From Acidobacteria bacterium RIFCSPLOWO2_12_FULL_68_19 (GTDB lineage Bacteria; Acidobacteriota; Vicinamibacteria; Vicinamibacterales; UBA2999): DNA of 64,000 nucleotides. The notes under the pieces were generated by a model, which was not told the DNA's origin, did no database searches, and saw nothing but the letters and a program-made list of their open reading frames with translations. The stretch lies in the NCBI GenBank assembly GCA_001767525.1, contig MELF01000048.1, positions 1 through 64,000 of the forward strand, in the 5' to 3' direction. Shown here piece after piece: positions 56,018 to 64,000 of the stretch. Within the stretch, counting starts at the first letter, position 1; every line of letters begins with the position of its first letter. Position numbers and translations under genes: made by a program.

Positions 56018-57766
56018 CTACTCCAGCGGCTCGACCCTGATGAGCGTCGCGCCCAGATTGTTGCCGACCCAGAACGCCGGCGGATTGGTCGTGTTGTCCA
56101 CGTTGACGCGGCGGATGTTGGTCGCCCTCGGCAGCAGGTACTCGACCATCTCGTTGGTGCGCGTGTCGAGCCGCACCACCAGATCGGTGTTCATGCCGCC
56201 ACCCCAGGCGTAGCCGGCCGCGTCGGCGAGCGCGTCGTAGACGTTGGTCCATGGCGTGGCGATCGGCCATTCACGGAACGTCTCCGCCTTCGTATCGAAC
56301 ATTGCGATCCTGTTGCCGCGGAACTGGGCGAACCAGAGGCGGTCCTGCGCGTCCATGTGACCTCGCCTGGGCCCGGAGTTCGGCGTTGGCGTGGGGTACG
56401 GTGTGACCTTCTTCGTCTTCGCGTCCACCTTGATGATGTAGGTGCCGTTCAGGTTCATGCCGTAGAAGTTGTTCTTCGAATCCGACGCCACGCCGTAGGA
56501 GCTGAGCGGCGCGCGGAAGGCCGCCGGCAGCCCGGTCGAGTAGTCGATCGCCTTCCACTCGCCGGTCCTGATGTCCACCTGGTATTCCTCGTCGCCGCCG
56601 ATCCAGACCTGCCCGTCCACGTCGTGGTGGATCGGCATCACCATCGCGATGCGCGCCTCGTCGCGATCCATGTAGGTGGGCGAACCCCACGTCTGGAACG
56701 TGTTCGTCCTCCGGTCGAACCGCGCCAGGCTTCCCTGGTACATCGTGCCGAGCCAGATGTCGCCGCGCGTATCGAACACCAGATCGAGGGAGCCTCGCGG
56801 CGCGCCCGGCTTGGTGATGGGGATGGGGTACTCGATGACCGCGCCGGTCTTCGGGTCGAGCATGCCGAGGACGTGCGTGCCGAAATCGGCGTACCAGACG
56901 TGGCCATCGGCATCGGCCACGGCGTCGTGCGGCAGCGTCTCGGGCCGGGGCAGGTCGTATTCGGTGACGATGACGCGCGTGGCCTTCCCCTTGGGGCGCG
57001 GCAGCGTCTGGAGCGGGTAGCGCCACCGGCCCGCGCTGAGGTTGACCGAGGCGAGGTAGTCGGCCGTCTGCATGACCCGGGACGACTGGACGGGACGCTC
57101 GCCTTCGCGTCCGGCGCCGCTCATGTCGTCGCGGATCGGGCTCGCGAACCCGCCGCCGTGCGTGTTGGGCCTGAGCTGCGGCCGCGCCATGGTGCTGCCC
57201 TGCGCATAGCGCCCCATACGCTCGATGATCGGCGCGAACTCCACGGCGGTGTAGCGCGAGCGGACGATCGGCTGCAGCCCGTGGCACTGGGTGCAGCTGA
57301 GGAAGTTCTGCTTCATCTCGTCGCTACCCGGCCAGCTCATGAGCCACTCGCCGTTCGAGAGCTGCGAGGCGAGGTCCTGCGTCTTCTTCAGGATCAGGTC
57401 GAGCGTCGCCGGCTGCCCGCCGCTCACGTGGACGGAGGCGGGGCCGTCTAGCTCATAGCCGGCGGCACGAATGCGGATCGCGTAGGCGCCCGGCTCCAGC
57501 CGGCCCGCCGGGAAGGCGTAGCGTCCCTGCGCGTCGCTCACCACGGTGGTGGTGATCGTCGATCCGGCGCGCTTCGCGCTCACGAGCACGCCTTCCATCG
57601 GGGTCCCCATCGCACCGGCGCGGCGGGGTGAGGTGGCCCCGTCTTCCTGCGCCGAAACCATGCCCGTCAGGGCGGAGGGTGGCGACTGCGCCGCGACGCT
57701 CATCGCCGCCAGGAGCGCGGCGCACGAGACGACCAGGGGAACCGCGAAGACCTTCGTGCGAAGCAC
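56018..57766 (-). CDS. Three-module protein: carboxypeptidase-regulatory-like domain, c-haem site, Vgb-like propeller
   Basis: 582 residues. Signal peptide (1-26), a carboxypeptidase regulatory-like Ig module (about 33-127; SDAQGRYAFPAGRLEPGAY), a cytochrome-like segment with CTQCHG (Cys158-His162) and a C-terminal virginiamycin B lyase/SMP-30-like propeller (about 265-582; AVADADGHVWYADFGTHVLGML). The haem plus propeller suggests a periplasmic redox enzyme. It ends 21 bases before the soxC-like gene, so the three genes are probably one operon. Confidence 0.72.
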   Translation of the reverse strand: MLRTKVFAVPLVVSCAALLAAMSVAAQSPPSALTGMVSAQEDGATSPRRAGAMGTPMEGVLVSAKRAGSTITTTVVSDAQGRYAFPAGRLEPGAYAIRIRAAGYELDGPASVHVSGGQPATLDLILKKTQDLASQLSNGEWLMSWPGSDEMKQNFLSCTQCHGLQPIVRSRYTAVEFAPIIERMGRYAQGSTMARPQLRPNTHGGGFASPIRDDMSGAGREGERPVQSSRVMQTADYLASVNLSAGRWRYPLQTLPRPKGKATRVIVTEYDLPRPETLPHDAVADADGHVWYADFGTHVLGMLDPKTGAVIEYPIPITKPGAPRGSLDLVFDTRGDIWLGTMYQGSLARFDRRTNTFQTWGSPTYMDRDEARIAMVMPIHHDVDGQVWIGGDEEYQVDIRTGEWKAIDYSTGLPAAFRAPLSSYGVASDSKNNFYGMNLNGTYIIKVDAKTKKVTPYPTPTPNSGPRRGHMDAQDRLWFAQFRGNRIAMFDTKAETFREWPIATPWTNVYDALADAAGYAWGGGMNTDLVVRLDTRTNEMVEYLLPRATNIRRVNVDNTTNPPAFWVGNNLGATLIRVEPLE

Positions 57767-57901
57767 ATCGCACCTCCCGGTTGGCGCCCCAGCGCACCGG
57801 CGTGCGCGCTGGAGACCTCGCGTCAGGCGCCTATGATGGCCCCGCCGCGCGTCGAGCGCAAGCGGTGGATTCGACGAGAACGAGCGGGGCCCCGGTGCAT
57901 C

Positions 57902-58744
57902 TCAGAGCGACGCTTCCACGTGCGCGCGGAGTTCGGGCGTGATCTCGGGATCGATGCCGAACCACGCCTGCCAGGCGGGGCGGACCTGGTGGAGCAGCAT
58001 GCCGAGGCCGTCGACCGTTGGATTCCCGCGCCGGCGGGCGGCGGCGAGCAGCCCTGTCTCGATCGGCACGTACACGATGTCGCAGACGAGCGCGCCTCCG
58101 GGCAGCGTCGCCAGCTCGAGGTCGAGCGGCGGCTGGCCGACCATCCCCTGGCTCGTCGTATTGACGAGCAGCGCCGCGCCGTCGAGCGCCCGGTGGCGAT
58201 CCTCCCAGGCGACGGGCCGCACGGCCCCCCCGAACTCCCGCGCCAGCGCCTCCGCGCGCGGCAGCGTGCGGTTGACCACGCGAATCTCCCGGGCGCCCCG
58301 GTCGGCCAGGCTGTAGACGACGGCCCGCGCGCCGCCGCCGGCGCCGACGACCACGGCGGGCCCCGCCTCCGCCCGCCACGCCGGCCGGTGCTGCAGGATG
58401 TTCTCCACGAAGCCGAACGCGTCGTTGTTGGTGGCGGCCAGCGAGCCGTCGGGGCGGACCGTCACGCAGCTCACGGCGCCGATGCGCCGGGCCACCTCGT
58501 CCACCTCGTCGACGATGGCGAGCGTCCGTTCCTTGTGCGGGATCGTGATGTTGCAGCCCGAGAACCCGAGCGGCGCGAGTCCTCGCAGCGCCGCGCCGAG
58601 CTGTTCGGGCCTGATGGCCAGCGGCACGTAGGCGCCGGTGAGCCCGTGCTGCCGCATCAGGTAGGTGTGCAGCATCGGAGAGCGCGAATGCATCACCGGC
58701 CACCCCATGACGCCGGCGAGGAGGAAACGTTCGGTGCTCGACAC
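57902..58744 (-). CDS. aroE: Shikimate dehydrogenase
   Basis: NADPH-dependent enzyme of aromatic amino acid synthesis. 280 residues: N-terminal substrate domain with GWPVMHSRSPMLHTYL, catalytic Lys/Asp in NITIPHKERTL and TNNDAFGF, the nucleotide loop VVGAGGGARAVVYSL with NRT, and DIVYVPIETGLL near the end. The ATG at 58744 gives the normal length. It stands alone, divergent from the DASS transporter. Confidence 0.93.
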   Translation of the reverse strand: MSSTERFLLAGVMGWPVMHSRSPMLHTYLMRQHGLTGAYVPLAIRPEQLGAALRGLAPLGFSGCNITIPHKERTLAIVDEVDEVARRIGAVSCVTVRPDGSLAATNNDAFGFVENILQHRPAWRAEAGPAVVVGAGGGARAVVYSLADRGAREIRVVNRTLPRAEALAREFGGAVRPVAWEDRHRALDGAALLVNTTSQGMVGQPPLDLELATLPGGALVCDIVYVPIETGLLAAARRRGNPTVDGLGMLLHQVRPAWQAWFGIDPEITPELRAHVEASL

Positions 58745-58892
58745 GATCGCCAGAATTATGCTGTACGCCGCGTGTCAGGCACACAGGTCGGTTACGGCCC
58801 CGGGCCGCGAGCGCCTCTCGATCTCCATGGACGACTCCGGAATTGTATTAGGATTTGCTTTCGCCGATGGGTACCGGAGAGGAACGCGCCGG

Positions 58893-60326
58893 ATGAGCGC
58901 TGAGGTCGCCACCCTTGCTGCCGCGCCGGAGGGCCGCGCCGAAGGCCTTCGGCTCTACGTCGGCCGCGCGCTGTGCGTGGTCGTCCCGCTGCTCGTGTGG
59001 TTCACCCCGCTCGGGATCGACCAACGCGCGCAGCAGGGACTCGCCATCGCCTCCTTCATGATCCTCGCGTGGATCACCGAGGTGACCGACTACGCCGTGT
59101 CCGGGCTCATCGGCTGCTACCTGTTCTGGGCGCTCGGGGTGGTGCCGTTCGGCGTCGCCTTCCGCGGCTTTGCCACCGACACGGCCTGGTTCCTGTTCGG
59201 GGCCATCCTCTTCGGCGCCATGGTCGCCAAGACGGGCATGGGGCGCCGGATCGCGTCGGCCGTCATGGGGCGGATCGGCACGACGTACCCGCGCATTCTC
59301 CTCGGCCTCATCATCACCGACTTCCTGCTCACCTTCGTCATCCCCTCGGGCGTCGCACGCGTCGTCGTGATGGCGGCGATCGCCCTCGGGGTCGCCCAGG
59401 CGTTCGGCGTCGGTCCGGGCACCAATGTCGGCCGGGCGATGTTCCTGATCATCACGTATACCGCGAGCATCTTCGACAAGATGATCATCGCCGGCGCGGC
59501 GTCGATCACCGCGCGCGGCGCGATCGAACGCTTCGGTGGCGTGGAAGTGTTGTGGAGCCGCTGGTTCCTGGCGTACCTGCCGTGCGACATCCTCACGATT
59601 CTCATCGCGTGGCGGCTGACGCTGTGGCTGTATCCACCGGAAGATCGCTCGTTCACGGGCGAGTCCGGCTGCCTCGGCGCGATCGGGGAGACGCGCGCCT
59701 GGGACGCAGACAGCACGCGGGCCGCGCTCATCGTGGTGGTCGGCATCGGCCTGTGGGTGACCGATTTCCTCCACCACATCCCGCCGCCGATCATCGGCGT
59801 CGGCGTCGGGCTGGCCGCCGTCACCCCCGGCATCGGCGTGCTGACCGTGGACGAGATGAAGCGGATGAATTATCTCCCCGTCTTCTTCGTCGCCGCCGCC
59901 GTCAGCATGGGAGAGGTGCTGGCCGAGACGAAGGCGCTCGACCTGGTGACCGATGCCATGCTCTCGTGGATGGAGCCGATGCTGCTCGGCAGCGTCTGGA
60001 TGTCGACGATGGTCCTCTATTGGACCGCGTTCGTGTACCACTTCTTCCTGGCCAGCGAGATCTCGATGCTGGCCACGTCCATTCCCGTCCTGATGAACTT
60101 CGCCAAGAGCCATGGCCTCGAGCCGCTGCTCATCGGCATGATCTGGACGTTCGGGGCCAGCGGCAAGCTGTTCGCGTATCAGTCCGGGGTGCTCATCGTC
60201 GGGATGTCGTACGGATATTTCGGCAGCCGCGATCTGCTGCGCCTCGGCCTGCTCCTGACCATCGTTCAGGGGGCGCTGCTGCTGCTCCTGGTCCTGTTCT
60301 ACTGGCCGCTCATCGGCATTCGTTGA
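58893..60326 (+). CDS. SLC13/DASS-family dicarboxylate transporter
   Basis: 477 residues with 11-12 membrane helices. DASS features are ILAWITEVTDYAVSGLIGC, a polar reentrant-type segment TDTAWFLFGAILFGA, FVIPSGVARVVVMAAIALG and the C-terminal TFGASGKLFAYQSGV. It would import di- or tricarboxylates with Na+. GGAGAGGAA lies upstream of the ATG at 58893. The next gene (aldolase-like) begins seven bases after the stop, so they form an operon for an organic acid or sugar acid. Confidence 0.85.
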   Translation: MSAEVATLAAAPEGRAEGLRLYVGRALCVVVPLLVWFTPLGIDQRAQQGLAIASFMILAWITEVTDYAVSGLIGCYLFWALGVVPFGVAFRGFATDTAWFLFGAILFGAMVAKTGMGRRIASAVMGRIGTTYPRILLGLIITDFLLTFVIPSGVARVVVMAAIALGVAQAFGVGPGTNVGRAMFLIITYTASIFDKMIIAGAASITARGAIERFGGVEVLWSRWFLAYLPCDILTILIAWRLTLWLYPPEDRSFTGESGCLGAIGETRAWDADSTRAALIVVVGIGLWVTDFLHHIPPPIIGVGVGLAAVTPGIGVLTVDEMKRMNYLPVFFVAAAVSMGEVLAETKALDLVTDAMLSWMEPMLLGSVWMSTMVLYWTAFVYHFFLASEISMLATSIPVLMNFAKSHGLEPLLIGMIWTFGASGKLFAYQSGVLIVGMSYGYFGSRDLLRLGLLLTIVQGALLLLLVLFYWPLIGIR

Positions 60327-60332
60327 TCCGGG

Positions 60333-61088
60333 ATGAACGACATGGGCATAGGGCGAGAGGCACTCGAGGAACTGGTCACGGCCAATCGGATCCTGGCGCG
60401 CGAAGGGGTGGTCGACGGATTCGGCCACGCGAGCATTCGTCACCCGGCGAGGCCGGATCGCTTCGTCATGTCGCGCGCCCGGGCGCCCGAGTGCATCGAC
60501 GTGGACGACCTGCTCGAGTACACGCTCGACGGCACGCCCCTCGACCCGGGAGACCGGAAATCCTACTCGGAGCGGTTCATCCACGCCGGCGTCTACGAGG
60601 CACGGCCCGAGGTCCGGGCGATCGTCCATCATCACAGCCCGAGCGTGATCCCGTTCGGCGTCACCGGCACGCGGCTGCGTCCGCTGATGCACATGTGCGC
60701 GTCGATGGGCTACGACATCCCGACGTGGGACTCGCGGACCAGGTTCGGCGACACCAACCTGCTCGTGGTCAACATGGCGATGGCGCGAGACCTCGCCGCG
60801 GCGCTCGGCCAGCGGCCGGTGGCGCTCATGCGGGGACACGGCGCGGTCGTCGCCGGTCCGTCGCTGCGCGAGGTCGTGTTCAACGCCGTCTATCTGGAGC
60901 TGAACGCCGACCTGCAGATGAAGTCGCACGCTCTCGGCGAGGTGACGTTCCTGAGCGAGGGCGAGGTGCGGGCATGTCTCGCCACGCGCGCCTCCTACAC
61001 CTTCGAGCGGGCCTGGGAGCGCTGGTGCCGCAGGGCCGGGCGCGCCTACGACGACCGGCCGATGGAAGGCCCGCTGACCCGCGTCTGA
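60333..61088 (+). CDS. Class II aldolase/adducin-family protein
   Basis: 251 residues. Candidate zinc-binding His are in AIVHHHSPSVIPF and a later His in ALMRGHGAVVAGPSL; GHASIRHP is the N-terminal strand. The family includes fuculose- and ribulose-phosphate aldolases and decarboxylases. No kinase partner is nearby. Translation probably follows the upstream transporter gene directly. Confidence 0.85.
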   Translation: MNDMGIGREALEELVTANRILAREGVVDGFGHASIRHPARPDRFVMSRARAPECIDVDDLLEYTLDGTPLDPGDRKSYSERFIHAGVYEARPEVRAIVHHHSPSVIPFGVTGTRLRPLMHMCASMGYDIPTWDSRTRFGDTNLLVVNMAMARDLAAALGQRPVALMRGHGAVVAGPSLREVVFNAVYLELNADLQMKSHALGEVTFLSEGEVRACLATRASYTFERAWERWCRRAGRAYDDRPMEGPLTRV

Positions 61089-61151
61089 TGCACTGACGCA
61101 GCCCACGGAGGCACAGAGACTGCGGTGGTTCGGTCGCCTGGCCGCGGCGCG

Positions 61152-62138
61152 TCAGTACGGCACGGGAATCAGCCGGTCGCCGCTGCGCATGTCCTCCTCG
61201 AGGAGGCCCAGGAGCGCGTTGGCGACAGGGCCGGGCCGGCCGTCGCCGATCGCCTGCGAATCCCACCGGACGATCGGCGCCACCTTCACCGAGCTGCCGA
61301 CGAGCAGCATTTCCCGCGACGCGCGCGCCTCGGCCACGGGAATGTCGCGGACCTCGATGCCCGCGAGCACCCCCCGGTCGACCAGCCCGCGCGCCAGCTC
61401 CAGCAGCCTGAGCGACGTGCAGCCGGCCAGGATGTGGTCGAACTTCGGGTGGACGAGCGCGCCTCCCCCCGTCACGAACGCCACGTTCATGTTGGAGCTC
61501 TCGCCGACGTTCCCCTCCGCGTCGATGAAGACGCCGTTGTCGACGCCGGCCTCCTTCGCCTCCATCTGCATCAGGACGTTGGGCAGGTAGTTGGTGGCCT
61601 TGGTGACCGCGTAGAGCGGCGCCTTGATCGGATACGTCGTCGTCATCACCTTCAGGCCGTCCGTGTACCACCGCGCGGGGTACGAGAGGCCGTCGAAGAT
61701 CATCACGAAGAAGCCCGGCTCGGCGCCCGTGGCGGGGGTGAGGTCCAGGCTGCCGGGACCCGACGACAGCCAGTAGCGGATCGAGCCGTCCCGCCGGCCG
61801 CTCACCCCGGTCGTCTTGATGATGACGTCGCGCATCTCGGCGCGCGAGGCCGGGAGCCGGAGTTTCGACCGCTCGGCGGAGAGCAGGAAGCGGTCCAGGT
61901 GCGCCTCGAGGTCGTAGATCTTCCCGTCCACGAGGCCGGCGGTATCGAAGATGCCGTGGCCCCGGTGCACCATGTGGTCGTCGAAGGGAAGCACCATGAG
62001 CGCGGGATCGGTCACGATGCCGCCAAGCTGGCTGGAGTAGAACGCCCGGAAGGTCACCGGCTGCCGCGCGCGCAGCGCCCCGAGGCGCGACACGACCTCC
62101 TCGGCGGTCAGGATCGGAAGCGTGCCGGAGGCCCTCAT
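61152..62138 (-). CDS. Class IV PLP-dependent aminotransferase
   Basis: 328 residues, fold type IV like branched-chain and D-amino acid aminotransferases. HRGHGIFDTAGLVDGKIYDLEAHL is near the N-terminus, the PLP Lys is likely in AVTKATNYLPNVLMQ, and NVGESSNMNVAFV and LLVGSSVKVAPIVRWD follow. Substrate (branched-chain, D-Ala or aminodeoxychorismate) cannot be decided. The ATG at 62138 is convergent in orientation with the aldolase gene. Confidence 0.85.
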   Translation of the reverse strand: MRASGTLPILTAEEVVSRLGALRARQPVTFRAFYSSQLGGIVTDPALMVLPFDDHMVHRGHGIFDTAGLVDGKIYDLEAHLDRFLLSAERSKLRLPASRAEMRDVIIKTTGVSGRRDGSIRYWLSSGPGSLDLTPATGAEPGFFVMIFDGLSYPARWYTDGLKVMTTTYPIKAPLYAVTKATNYLPNVLMQMEAKEAGVDNGVFIDAEGNVGESSNMNVAFVTGGGALVHPKFDHILAGCTSLRLLELARGLVDRGVLAGIEVRDIPVAEARASREMLLVGSSVKVAPIVRWDSQAIGDGRPGPVANALLGLLEEDMRSGDRLIPVPY

Positions 62139-62210
62139 AGCCGCGAACTGTACCACGGCCCGCGCGTGCGGCGTCGCCGGGTTATGATTCGCCGCTGGAG
62201 GACTCATCCG

Positions 62211-63098
62211 ATGACTCGTCGTCTCGCACTCGTCGTCGTCCTTGCGCTCCTGGCGTGCGCCGCGTCGGCGCAGCAGGGGCAGAAGCCGCCCGTGCGGTCG
62301 ATCGCGCAGGTCACCGGCGGCCTGTATCGCGTCCAGAACAACGAGCACTACACGGTGTTCTACGTGACGCCGGCGGGAATCATCCTGGCCGATCCGATCA
62401 GCGCCGACGCCGCCGCCTGGCTGAAGGCCGAACTGGCGCGGCGCTTCCCGAACGTGCCGGTCCGCTACGTGATCTACAGCCACCACCATCAGGACCACGC
62501 CTCCGGCGCCGCGGTCTTCGACGACACGGCGGAGCTCGTGGCGCACGAGAACTTCGCCGCCGCCGTCAAGGCCGCCGCGCCGAAGGACCCGCGCTACGCG
62601 GCCGTCGTCCTGCCCGAGTCGACCTACCGGGATCGCCGCACCATCACGCTCGGCGGCAGGCGCGTCGATCTCGTCCACCCCGGGCGCATGGGACACGCGC
62701 CCGACTTCACCGTTCTCCACTTTCCGGGGGAGCGGGCTGCGTTCGTCGTCGATTACATCGCCGTGCGGACCGTGCCCGGCTCGAACACGCTGCAGAACGG
62801 CGCGCCGATCGGCGAATACGTCAGCGCGATCAGGGCGGTGGAGGCGCTCGACTTCGACATCGCCGTCGCCGGTCATGGCCCGGTCGGCAAGAAGAGCGAC
62901 CTTGGCGACCACCGGCAGTACTTCGAGCGCCTGGCCGAGCGCGTCTCGGCGGCGATCAAGGCCGGCCGGACGCTGGAGCAAGTCCAGGCCGCCAACATCA
63001 TGGGCGAGTACAAGGACTGGATCGAATACGACGAGGACAACGACATCAACGTCGCCAACGCGTACAAGACGCTCAGCGCCGCCGCGCCTCCTCGATGA
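62211..63098 (+). CDS. Secreted MBL-fold metallo-hydrolase
   Basis: 295 residues with a signal peptide (LALVVVLALLACAASAQ). Zinc motif SHHHQDHASGA, then HPGRMGHAPDFTVLHF and VAGHGPVGKK supply further ligands. The ATG at 62211 has GGAGG about ten bases upstream; ATG at 62184 is an alternative. The end overlaps the tail of the convergent XRE regulator relic by 26 bases. Substrate unknown; unlike the larger MBL protein at 17803 it lacks an extra N-terminal domain. Confidence 0.83.
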   Translation: MTRRLALVVVLALLACAASAQQGQKPPVRSIAQVTGGLYRVQNNEHYTVFYVTPAGIILADPISADAAAWLKAELARRFPNVPVRYVIYSHHHQDHASGAAVFDDTAELVAHENFAAAVKAAAPKDPRYAAVVLPESTYRDRRTITLGGRRVDLVHPGRMGHAPDFTVLHFPGERAAFVVDYIAVRTVPGSNTLQNGAPIGEYVSAIRAVEALDFDIAVAGHGPVGKKSDLGDHRQYFERLAERVSAAIKAGRTLEQVQAANIMGEYKDWIEYDEDNDINVANAYKTLSAAAPPR

Positions 63099-63320
63099 TC
63101 TCGACCCACAGGTCGAGCGTCAGATCCTCGCGCGCCGGGTTGCCGAGGAGCGGTCTCAGTTCCTCGTCGTAGCGCCGGCGACCCGGTCGCGCAACGCCTG
63201 AGGCACGACGCGCCGCCCGTTCTCGAGCATCGACACGTAGGCCTGTGTGACGCCGAGACGGTCGGCCATGTCGGCCTGGGTGAGGCCGAGCGCCGCCCGC
63301 GCCTCCCTGAGACGTCCCAT
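63073..63320 (-). pseudogene. XRE-family HTH regulator, frameshifted
   Basis: From the ATG at 63320 a 54-codon frame encodes a clear helix-turn-helix (MGRLREARAALGLTQADMA, then DRLGVTQAYVSMLENGRR) and ends at 63156. In another frame the DNA continues as a protein-like stretch RRYDEELRPLLGNPARED...WVEIIEEARRR with stop at 63073, having no start of its own. The two read as one regulator of about 80 residues broken by a small indel near 63170. A two-gene overlap cannot be excluded. Confidence 0.55.
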
Positions 63321-63334
63321 GCCTTCAGCACAAC

Positions 63335-63550
63335 AATCAGTCGTTCACGCTTCTCGGTGCGTGGTGCTCGGTTCGTGTTCACGATCGGTTCGCGGGTTCG
63401 CGGTTCACTGGTCGGAGGTCTCTGGCTCGTCCTCGCCGGAATACCTCGAACCGGCTCGAAGGGGAACGAGGAGCGGCAGAACCGAACCGGAACACGAACG
63501 GAGAAGGGAGAACCCAGCAGCGTGAACGACGCGTTCGTGAATAATCCAGG
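63335..63550. repeat. About 216-bp dispersed repeat, copy B (MITE-like)
   Basis: Matches 36618-36826 in the same orientation with about nine base differences and a seven-base insertion (GCGTGGT) near the left end. Terminal GTCGTTCAC and GTGAACGAC inverted ends are conserved. It lies in the intergenic space between the start of the XRE relic and the ogt gene end. Confidence 0.85.
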
Positions 63551-63617
63551 GCAGGGGCGCGCGTGGGCCGACGCCGCGCCGAGCGTGCGCTGGGTGAATT
63601 GCGCGACCAGGTGTGGT

Positions 63618-64000
63618 TCAGCGAGCCGCGGACCCGCCGGACTCCAATCCGAGCAGCCAGTGCTTCCGCCACAGTCCGCCGCCGTACCCGCCGAGCTTCC
63701 CGTCGCTGTTCACCACCCGGTGGCACGGGATGACGATGGCGATGCGGTTCATGCCATTGGCGCGTCCGACGGCGCGCTGCGCGCCCGGCGAGCCGACGCG
63801 CGAGGCCAGCTCGGCGTAGGAGATCGTCCGGCCGTAGGGGATGCGGCACAGCTCCCGCCAGACCCGTTCCTCGAACGGCGTGCCGCGGAAGACGAGCGGC
63901 AGGGTGAACGCCGTGAGCGTCCGGTCGAAGTAGCGGGCGAGCTCCTCGCGCGCCTGGGCGAGGTAGGGGTGATTGCCGGGGACGAGCGGTTGCTTCAACA
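63618..64000 (-). CDS. ogt: Methylated-DNA--protein-cysteine methyltransferase, 5' partial
   Basis: DNA repair suicide enzyme that removes O6-methyl groups from guanine. Visible are GTPFEERVWRELCRIPYG, the helix-turn-helix SYAELASRVGSPGAQRAVGRAN and the active-site IPCHRV. About 126 residues are in the window while the family has 160-180, so the N-terminus probably lies beyond the right edge; a TTG at 63998 could otherwise start a short form. Confidence 0.88.
   Translation of the reverse strand, partial: LKQPLVPGNHPYLAQAREELARYFDRTLTAFTLPLVFRGTPFEERVWRELCRIPYGRTISYAELASRVGSPGAQRAVGRANGMNRIAIVIPCHRVVNSDGKLGGYGGGLWRKHWLLGLESGGSAAR

Overview
The window is GC-rich chromosomal DNA from a Gram-negative bacterium. 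A lipid A/Kdo/heptose operon (waaA, lpxK, lpxL-type, waaF, gmhB, hldE parts, waaC) requires an outer membrane. Secreted quinoproteins, CocE-type and PF20091-type hydrolases, NHL and Vgb propellers, a Sec-containing formate dehydrogenase and many short dispersed repeats resemble Acidobacteriota of the Vicinamibacteria type. That assignment is inference from gene content, not from a marker phylogeny.

Layout. 1-5.4 kb is a decayed integrative/conjugative element: a VirB8/TrbF gene, an N-terminally cut VirD4/TraG-type gene, an intact VirB11/TrbB ATPase, HEPN-like fragments and an intrinsic terminator, ending at the 3' end of tRNA-Leu(GAG). 6-16 kb is an ion and trehalose island: a PF07399 Na+/H+ antiporter, then an overlapping operon of a PDZ pseudoprotease, a CPA-like membrane protein and a one-frame fusion of a CPA2 antiporter with trehalose-6-phosphate synthase, followed by otsB and a convergent GH15 hydrolase. 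16.3-17.7 kb holds vapBC, a broken higA and secG. 17.8-22.4 kb holds a secreted MBL-fold protein and gapA-pgk-tpiA. 22.5-30.5 kb is the lipid A/inner-core operon, followed by tRNA-Val, a very long low-complexity hairpin and tRNA-Asp.

31-37 kb is a nitrosative-stress/denitrification-like cluster. A Crp/Fnr regulator, a radical SAM/SPASM protein, a polytopic haem-copper-like membrane protein and a hemerythrin form one operon. It is divergent from Ric and a NirK-like two-domain copper lipoprotein. An identical 15-base TGA-N6-TCA palindrome lies both at the divergent promoter and at the radical SAM start. 36.8-42.3 kb encodes a selenocysteine formate dehydrogenase (fdnG with in-frame UGA, fdnH, fdnI, fdhE). 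42.4-51.3 kb contains secreted catabolic enzymes (amidohydrolase, NHL protein, two alpha/beta hydrolases, PQQ dehydrogenase). 51.4-54 kb contains an internally deleted acyl-CoA synthetase-like gene, a methyltransferase, a YwiC-like protein and a radical SAM C-terminal relic. 54-57.8 kb has a SoxC-like molybdoenzyme with cytochromes. 57.9-64 kb has aroE, a DASS transporter with a class II aldolase, a class IV aminotransferase, an MBL protein, a broken XRE regulator and a partial ogt.

The most unusual items are: the antiporter-trehalose synthase fusion and its operon; a roughly 210-bp non-coding repeat with terminal inverted repeats present twice (36.6 and 63.3 kb); the shared FNR-type palindromes; and repeated cases where intergenic repeats have become the ends of proteins. 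Several genes are broken or in-frame shortened (T4SS genes, CaCA exchanger, higA, DUF2235, acyl-CoA synthetase, radical SAM tail, XRE), so the region has been rearranged often, or some junctions are assembly errors.
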